DNA of 64,000 nt from DASRDE01 sp035938175 (lineage in GTDB: Bacteria > Vulcanimicrobiota > Vulcanimicrobiia > Vulcanimicrobiales > Vulcanimicrobiaceae). A program made the position numbers and the translations under genes. Below are positions 59,520-64,000 of this stretch, one piece after another; positions within the stretch are counted from its first letter, which is position 1; every line of letters starts with the position of its first letter. The notes beneath the pieces were generated by a model. The model was not told the origin of the DNA. It did no database searches and worked only from the letters and a program-made list of their open reading frames with translations. The stretch covers positions 1-64,000 of the forward strand of contig DASZHD010000016.1 in NCBI GenBank assembly GCA_035938175.1. Direction: 5' to 3'.

Positions 59520-60214
59520 GGCTGCAGTGCGGATTCTGTTTCCATCGGCGGTTCGCCGTCCGCGGCGGCGGGTTCTTGCGGCTGGGGAGCGTTGGCCACC
59601 AGGTTCGCGGTAAGCAGATCGAGTTCTAACGGCTGCCCTTGTTCCAACTCCATCGGCGGCAGATCGTCAAGCGATCGCAAGCCGAAGGATTCCAAAAATT
59701 CCGGCGTGGTTTTGTAGAGCATCGGGCGCCCGACGACGTCTTTCCGGCCGGCTTCGGCAATCAAGTTTCGATCGAGCAACGTCGATACGACGCTATCCGA
59801 AGCGACGCCGCGGATCGATTCGATTTCGCTCTTGGTCACCGGCTGCATGTAGGCAACGATGGCGAGCGTCTCCAACGCCGGCGTCGACAGACTGGACTTG
59901 GGCGGCAGCAGATAGGCTTCGACGACGTCGCGCGCGGACGGCGCGCTTGCAAAGCGGTATCCGCCTGCGACCTCGCGCAGCACTATTCCGCGATCCGCGT
60001 AATCCGCTTCGATCTGCTGCAACGCGGCAGCCACGTGCATCTCGCTCTTGTGCGTCAACTTCGCAATCTGTTTGATCGTCAGCGCTTCGCCCGCGACGAA
60101 CAGCAGCGCTTCGATCGGCCTGCGGAGTAATTCGACGGCCGCGTCGAGACTTTGCTCTTCTTCGGCTTGAACGCCGTCGTCGTCTGTCAAGAGAATCTCG
60201 TCGGTGGTGCTCAT
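59516..60214 (-). CDS. scpB: segregation and condensation protein B
   Basis: ScpB is the kite subunit that, with ScpA, bridges SMC heads in chromosome compaction. The 232-residue protein has two winged-helix domains, with PIEALLFVAGEALTIKQIAKL at the start of the first and TLAIVAYMQPVTKSEIESIRG followed by GRPMLYKTTPEFLESFGLRSL in the second. These are ScpB signatures. An acidic N-terminal extension (about 30 residues) and a Pro/Glu-rich C-terminal tail are extra. Its ATG overlaps the scpA stop (ATGA). Confidence 0.93.
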   Translation of the reverse strand: MSTTDEILLTDDDGVQAEEEQSLDAAVELLRRPIEALLFVAGEALTIKQIAKLTHKSEMHVAAALQQIEADYADRGIVLREVAGGYRFASAPSARDVVEAYLLPPKSSLSTPALETLAIVAYMQPVTKSEIESIRGVASDSVVSTLLDRNLIAEAGRKDVVGRPMLYKTTPEFLESFGLRSLDDLPPMELEQGQPLELDLLTANLVANAPQPQEPAAADGEPPMETESALQP

Positions 60215-60969
60215 ACTGCAAAAATACGGATGTCGTCGAAGAGTTCGGGCTGATCGTAGCCGACGCGGTGCCGCCGGATGAGTTCCAAAATTGCAAGAAA
60301 CGTGACGATGATCGACTCCCTCCCCATGCCGAGCTCGCGGCAAAGTTTGGAGAAACGCGCTTCGCCGTCCTCGCGTACGCGCCGCATAATGTAATCCATC
60401 GATGCCATCAGCGAGAGGCGTTCCCGGGCGATCGTCCTCTTCTCCGGCCGGGCGCTGCGCAACATTGCGATGAAGGCGCGCGTGAGTTTCTCCGGCTCCA
60501 CGCGATAGCGCTGGCGCAACTCGCTGACCGGGTCCCCGGCCTCGCGATAGAAATAGGACGACGCTTCCAGTTGGCGTTCGCGCAAATGCTCGCCCACGTC
60601 GCGGTATTTTGAATAGGCGATGAGCCGCTGGCGCAGCCGCTCCTCCACTTGCTCGGGCGTTTCGGCTTCTTCGTCGGCGAACTCGCTGGGGATCGGCGGC
60701 AGCAACGCCTTCGACTTCAGAAACACCAGTGTGGCCGCGATCACGAGATACTCTGCCGCGACCTCGACGTCGAGCGCTTCCATCATCGAGACGTATGCCA
60801 AATACTGCTCCGCAACGCTCGCAAGTGGAATCGTCGCGATGTCGAGCTGGCGCTCTTTGACGAGGCTGAGCAGCAGGTCGAGCGGTCCGTCGAAAACTTC
60901 AAAGCTGACGCGCAGCCCGCGCGCGTCGTCGGCGGGCTGGGCGCTCGAAGCGGCTTCGGTTTGGTTCAA
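60211..60969 (-). CDS. scpA: segregation and condensation protein A
   Basis: ScpA is the kleisin subunit of the bacterial condensin. The 252-residue product has FEVFDGPLDLLLSLVKERQLDIATIPLA-type N-terminal kleisin sequence (split here: FEVFDGPLDLLLSLV and LDIATIPLASVAEQYL), EYLVIAATLVFLKSKALLP and a C-terminal winged-helix end with FLAILELIRRHRV. No ATG precedes the conserved part. The TTG at 60969 overlaps the nudix stop codon (TTGA) and gives MNQTEAASS, matching the four-base overlap style of the operon. Confidence 0.92.
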   Translation of the reverse strand: MNQTEAASSAQPADDARGLRVSFEVFDGPLDLLLSLVKERQLDIATIPLASVAEQYLAYVSMMEALDVEVAAEYLVIAATLVFLKSKALLPPIPSEFADEEAETPEQVEERLRQRLIAYSKYRDVGEHLRERQLEASSYFYREAGDPVSELRQRYRVEPEKLTRAFIAMLRSARPEKRTIARERLSLMASMDYIMRRVREDGEARFSKLCRELGMGRESIIVTFLAILELIRRHRVGYDQPELFDDIRIFAV

Positions 60970-61445
60970 GAGGTTCTCTGTTCGGCCGTCCTCGCGACGA
61001 TCGGCACGTCGCCGAATGCAGTGGGATTGGCGGTCAAGTAGTCCAAGCCCAGGTCGATCAGGCGCTTTTCGTTCACGTACTTGAGCGCCTTCTTTGCACC
61101 CAGGACGTCGAACCAGCGCGCTTCGTCGACCTCGTGGTCGTGGTTGGCCGTATCTCCGGAAAGATAGCGCATCAGATAGAACGTCACCGACTTCTTGTGC
61201 TTGGCGCGGTTCAGATAAAACCAATACGAGATGTCGTTGAGCTTGGTGATGATCTCGGCCCAGCATCCCGTTTCCTCGCGAACCTCGCGAAGCGCCGCCT
61301 GCTCGTGTGATTCTTTCGCTTCGACGTGGCCTTTGGGCAGCGTCCAAACGCGCGGCGTACCGCGCCCGATGAGCAAAGCATCGTACGTCGACTCGTGCCG
61401 GCGCAGGACGAGCCCGCCGGCCGAAACCTCGTATTTGATACGCAT
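60966..61445 (-). CDS. Nudix hydrolase
   Basis: The 160-residue protein contains a complete Nudix box, GHVEAKESHEQAALREVREE followed by TG (about 40-61), matching GX5EX7REUXEEXGU. Preceding features are SAGGLVLRR and a WTLPKG start of the substrate site. The family includes (deoxy)nucleoside di/triphosphate, diadenosine tetraphosphate and sugar-nucleotide hydrolases; the ALLIGRG/WTLPKGH form resembles MutT or Ap4A types. It is the first gene of the scpA-scpB run. Start ATG 61445; a TATAAT box lies about 60 bases upstream. Confidence 0.9.
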   Translation of the reverse strand: MRIKYEVSAGGLVLRRHESTYDALLIGRGTPRVWTLPKGHVEAKESHEQAALREVREETGCWAEIITKLNDISYWFYLNRAKHKKSVTFYLMRYLSGDTANHDHEVDEARWFDVLGAKKALKYVNEKRLIDLGLDYLTANPTAFGDVPIVARTAEQRTS

Positions 61446-61503
61446 AATAAAGCCCCAAAGGACCGGAAAGGCGCCCCAGCCGGGTCGCCTCCTGATTGAT
61501 TTT

Positions 61504-61509
61504 ATTATA
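61504..61509 (-). promoter_or_regulatory. -10 box upstream of the nudix-scpA-scpB operon
   Basis: A perfect TATAAT is read on the minus strand about 60 bases before the nudix ATG, without a convincing -35 element. The leader downstream can form AGGCG/CGCCT with an inner CCC-GGCT-GGG helix. Confidence 0.45.
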
Positions 61510-61578
61510 GCGGACAGCCCCAAGAAGCGTCCGCGAAAAAGCTGCAGCGACCCTGCTGGAAGGCGCTCCCTTTTTTGC

Positions 61579-62085
61579 TTAGGGCCCGGCCACCGGCGCA
61601 CCGCACTCGAGGCGCCGCGACTGGACCGTGCGCGAGTCGTCGAACCGGATCGTCCAGCCGCCGGAAGGCGGGCACGGCGGCTCGGTGCTCATGGGGGCGG
61701 GAGTGCTTCCGCCCGTAAAAGCGGCCACGGCCGCCTGTCCTTCGCTATTCAGAAAGACGGCGATGGGCGCCGCGCCAAGGGTGCTTTCGCTGACCCTGAC
61801 GCCGCCGATCGCGAACGGCGCAACGGCCGCGGGTTTCAGGCTTCCGGACGTGTCGGGACGCCCGCAGTACACGTTTATTGCGGAAGCCGTGAGGATCACG
61901 GTCGCGCCGGACTGCGAGACGGCGAGCGAGCGGCCGTAGTCGAGAGCGGCGTCAAATTGAACTGCGGCGGTATGCGCCGCGGCGGGGTGCGCGCCGGCGC
62001 CCAACTCTATTGCCAGCCCCGCCAGCAGCGCCGCGATTGCGGCGACGACGAGAGTCTCTACCAGCGAAAATCCGCGTTCGTCCAC
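61579..62085 (-). CDS. type IV prepilin-like / pseudopilin protein
   Basis: The 168-residue protein starts with a prepilin leader and cleavage site: VDERG-FSLVETLVVAAIAAL, with Phe+1 and Glu+5 and a hydrophobic helix extending to about residue 27. This makes it a minor pilin or GspH-like pseudopilin. A Pro/Gly-rich globular part follows, with strand segments such as VRVSESTLGAAPIAVFL. GTG 62085 lies seven bases downstream of the small lipoprotein stop. Pilus or secretion assembly genes are not in the window, so it is an orphan or its operon lies elsewhere. Two Cys pairs in the C-terminal half may form disulfides. Confidence 0.75.
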   Translation of the reverse strand: MDERGFSLVETLVVAAIAALLAGLAIELGAGAHPAAAHTAAVQFDAALDYGRSLAVSQSGATVILTASAINVYCGRPDTSGSLKPAAVAPFAIGGVRVSESTLGAAPIAVFLNSEGQAAVAAFTGGSTPAPMSTEPPCPPSGGWTIRFDDSRTVQSRRLECGAPVAGP

Positions 62086-62092
62086 ACGGGCG

Positions 62093-62308
62093 TTAGTGCC
62101 CGCGGTGCACCCGGCGGCTCCGCGGGGCGGTGGCGGAGCGCCATAGAGCAAAGCCTGTCGTAGGCGGCGTCGGCGAAGGGGTCGGGCTTGCCGTCGGCAC
62201 TGGGGGACCGACGTTCGCCGGTATTCCGCCGTTCGTATTGCACGACCCGAGCGCCGCAGCCAGCGCGACTGCGGCGAGCGAGGCAAAAATACGCTTTAAG
62301 AATGGCAT
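62093..62308 (-). CDS. small lipoprotein
   Basis: The 71-residue product starts MPFLKRIFASLAAVALAAA and has lipobox LGSC at about 21-24, followed by a Pro/Thr/Ser-rich stretch (TASPTPSPTPPTTG) and a basic end. It is too short to carry a domain. It may be a lipid-anchored spacer or leader. The pseudopilin gene begins seven bases after its stop. ATG 62308 lies 84 bases from the divergent regulator's start. Confidence 0.5.
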   Translation of the reverse strand: MPFLKRIFASLAAVALAAALGSCNTNGGIPANVGPPVPTASPTPSPTPPTTGFALWRSATAPRSRRVHRGH

Positions 62309-62391
62309 CCGGCTCCTACTCTTTGGCTCAGGAAGGCTATACTCGGTCCATAAGGGCTTATCCCGCCCGGGCGCGAACTGGCAGCTCACGG

Positions 62392-63921
62392 ATGCTCACC
62401 GAACGCTCCTCCGAAGCCGATAGCCTCTCGGCGTCACGCGAAGATTTCCACCTCGCGCGGTTTGATTCGGCCGCTCGCCGGCTTCGCTCGGCGCTCGAGA
62501 TAAACGGCGATTCGCCGGAGTCTCCCCTTCTGCTGGCGCGCGTCGAGCTGCGCCGCGGAAATCCGGGCGAAACGCTCAGTCTGCTCGCGCGGTACGCAAA
62601 GAACTTCCGCACGCGCCTTGCGAAGGCGGAAGCGGCGCTGCTGAAGGGGGTCGCGTTTGCCCGTCTGGGCGACACGGAATCGTCGCGCGCACAGTTCGAC
62701 GCGGCGCGCGGACTGGTGCAGCCCGGCGATGTGTTGAGCGCCGAACTCATCTACGAAACGGCTGCCGCGCACTGGATCGAACGGCGCCTTGGGGACGCGG
62801 CAAAAACGATCGAGACTCTTCCACCGGCGCTCCCGCCGGACTTGGAACTGCAAGCGCGCATCCTCCAAGGTGCGATCGCTTCGGCGAGTGAGAATTTGCA
62901 CGAGCAAGGCGCGATTCTGCTCGCCGCGCTCTCGTACGTTCGAACCATTGCGGATCCGAACGCCTATCTGTATGCGATGCTCGTCACGCACATCGCGGCA
63001 TTGGCGGTGGAGCTCCCCAGTACCGAACTTCGCGACGCCGCAACCGAACAGTTGCCCAAAGTGGCGTGGAGCGACGACATCGGCGATCTGCATTTTCATG
63101 CGCTGCGAGCCGTTGCATGGCGTCACGCGCTGGAAGGCGACGAATTCAACGCGTTCCGGCGCTTGAAAGAAGCGCTCGCAGTGACGCGTTCGCCCGCATG
63201 GCGGGTTGCCGCGCTCACCGATCGCGCGTATCTCGCCTGCGCACTCGGCGAACATCGATGGGCAGCGCAAGAGCTTCGCGACGCGCACGAACTCGCATCG
63301 ACGATCGACTGGAGCACCGTGGCGGGCGAAGAAAAATTGGCGCTGCCCGTTTTGGCGGAGATGTTTGCCAGGCGCGATCCGTCGGTGGCGATCAACTATG
63401 CCGCGACGTTTCGCAACTCCGCAAATAATTATCCTCGCGTGCTTTCATCACGCAACGACCGCCGCGTCCTCGCGCTGGAATCGTATTCGCTCGGCAAGGT
63501 GCAAGCAGAACTTGGCGAGACGGAAGAGGCCCGCCGGTTGTTGACGCAGGCTTGGGAAATTTACGAACATCTCGGCATCGGGTGGCGCGCGGCGCGCGCC
63601 GCGCTCGCTCTAGCCGAACTCGGTGATGAAGGCTGGCGCGAGAAAGCGGAACGTTCGCTGCATCCGTATCAGCGCAGTTGGCTCGTGCGTAAGCCCGCCG
63701 CGGGCACAGATATACGTGCAGAGAACGCGCCGCAATTGGACCGCCTCACCCCGGCGCAGCGCGCCGTCTTCGATCTACTGATGGACGGCCGCGGGACGGC
63801 ACAGATCGCGAAAGAGCTGAACCGCAGCACCTTCACGGTGCGCAATCACATCAAAGCGATCTTCAAAGTCTTCGGCGTCACGTCGCGCCCGGCGCTGATC
63901 GTGAAGGCGTCACAAGGATAG
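62392..63921 (+). CDS. TPR-repeat LuxR-family transcriptional regulator
   Basis: The 509-residue protein has a long helical-repeat region (about 10-420) made of tetratricopeptide-like units such as AEAALLKGVAFARLGDTESSRAQFD and ALESYSLGKVQAELGETEEARRLLTQAWEIY. A C-terminal LuxR-type helix-turn-helix follows: LTPAQRAVFDLLMDGRGTA followed by QIAKELNRSTFTVRNHIKAI (about 445-505). The MalT/LAL type usually has an ATPase domain; none is visible here. ATG 62392 was chosen because the upstream frame overlaps the divergent lipoprotein gene. It may control that lipoprotein-pilin pair, but this is inference. A TATACT box lies at 62338-62343. Confidence 0.8.
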   Translation: MLTERSSEADSLSASREDFHLARFDSAARRLRSALEINGDSPESPLLLARVELRRGNPGETLSLLARYAKNFRTRLAKAEAALLKGVAFARLGDTESSRAQFDAARGLVQPGDVLSAELIYETAAAHWIERRLGDAAKTIETLPPALPPDLELQARILQGAIASASENLHEQGAILLAALSYVRTIADPNAYLYAMLVTHIAALAVELPSTELRDAATEQLPKVAWSDDIGDLHFHALRAVAWRHALEGDEFNAFRRLKEALAVTRSPAWRVAALTDRAYLACALGEHRWAAQELRDAHELASTIDWSTVAGEEKLALPVLAEMFARRDPSVAINYAATFRNSANNYPRVLSSRNDRRVLALESYSLGKVQAELGETEEARRLLTQAWEIYEHLGIGWRAARAALALAELGDEGWREKAERSLHPYQRSWLVRKPAAGTDIRAENAPQLDRLTPAQRAVFDLLMDGRGTAQIAKELNRSTFTVRNHIKAIFKVFGVTSRPALIVKASQG

Positions 63922-63943
63922 TCCGCGCGACGCCTCGTATAGC

Positions 63944-63972
63944 CCATTTGAGCCTGTGCCTGGCTCAAATGG
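63944..63972 (+). terminator. perfect hairpin after the LuxR-type regulator
   Basis: CCATTTGAGCC (63944-63954) and GGCTCAAATGG (63962-63972) form eleven perfect pairs around TGTGCCT. The bases after it are AGTAAGAT, without a T-run, so it may be a terminator, an RNA-stability element or an operator. It is 22 bases after the stop codon. Confidence 0.5.
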
Positions 63973-64000
63973 AGTAAGATACATGCGATCGTCCCAGGTG

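Overview
The window is about 60% G+C and densely coded. It carries housekeeping genes of a diderm bacterium: a TonB-dependent receptor, an RND pump, lipoproteins with lipoboxes, and heavy use of GTG and TTG starts. The Ycf45-like R3H ATPase, long chains of 4-nt gene overlaps and dispersed palindromic repeats would fit an uncultured lineage such as Candidatus Eremiobacterota/Vulcanimicrobiota (WPS-2). That placement is inference from style only. No rRNA, tRNA or CRISPR array was seen.

Layout. 1-1.5 kb: right part of an IS1595-type element, with its transposase and a frameshifted passenger gene. 1.6-4.8 kb: lpdA-lipB-lipA (lipoyl enzymes). 4.8-11.3 kb: RND permease, a secreted barrel-like protein, a GDSL lipoprotein and a rhodanese. 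11.3-15.3 kb (minus): histidine decarboxylase with an overlapping tandem-ACT protein, glutamate dehydrogenase, YchF. 15.4-20.8 kb: bifunctional nuclease, then on the minus strand tmk-holB-mtnP-membrane protein and a Ycf45-like ATPase. 20.8-27.9 kb (minus): a CoA-transferase pair followed by bioA-bioF-bioD-bioB and an arginine decarboxylase. 28-32.3 kb (plus): aminotransferase, P5C dehydrogenase and an ornithine/GABA-type aminotransferase.

32.4-34.1 kb: SIS sugar isomerase with CutC. 34.2-43.7 kb is the most accessory part: a TonB-dependent receptor with a companion lipoprotein, a divergent GH18 chitinase, an EXORDIUM-like lipoprotein and a sugar-porter MFS protein with an insert. The receptor and the MFS gene are both preceded by nearly identical terminator-shaped leader hairpins. 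43.8-46.8 kb: HNH nuclease, DUF1844-like protein, pdxS-pdxT, a proline-rich protein. 46.8-51.5 kb: a large glycosidase-like protein, ispE with a MobA-like protein, ubiX. 51.5-57.6 kb: compact Fe-S nuclease/UvrD-like helicase pair with a GNAT gene, small membrane protein, YbjQ, dinB. 57.9-61.4 kb: nudix-scpA-scpB-methyltransferase-nfo. 61.6-64 kb: orphan pseudopilin, small lipoprotein and a divergent TPR/LuxR regulator.

How it works together. Much of the window is cofactor supply (lipoate, biotin, PLP, prenyl-FMN, isoprenoids) and PLP-dependent amino-acid turnover (Hdc, SpeA, three class-III aminotransferases, P5CDH, GDH). Genome maintenance genes (dinB, nfo, helicase-nuclease, scpAB, holB, tmk) are interspersed. 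A palindromic repeat family (four loci) sits at gene 3' ends and has extended the lipB reading frame.
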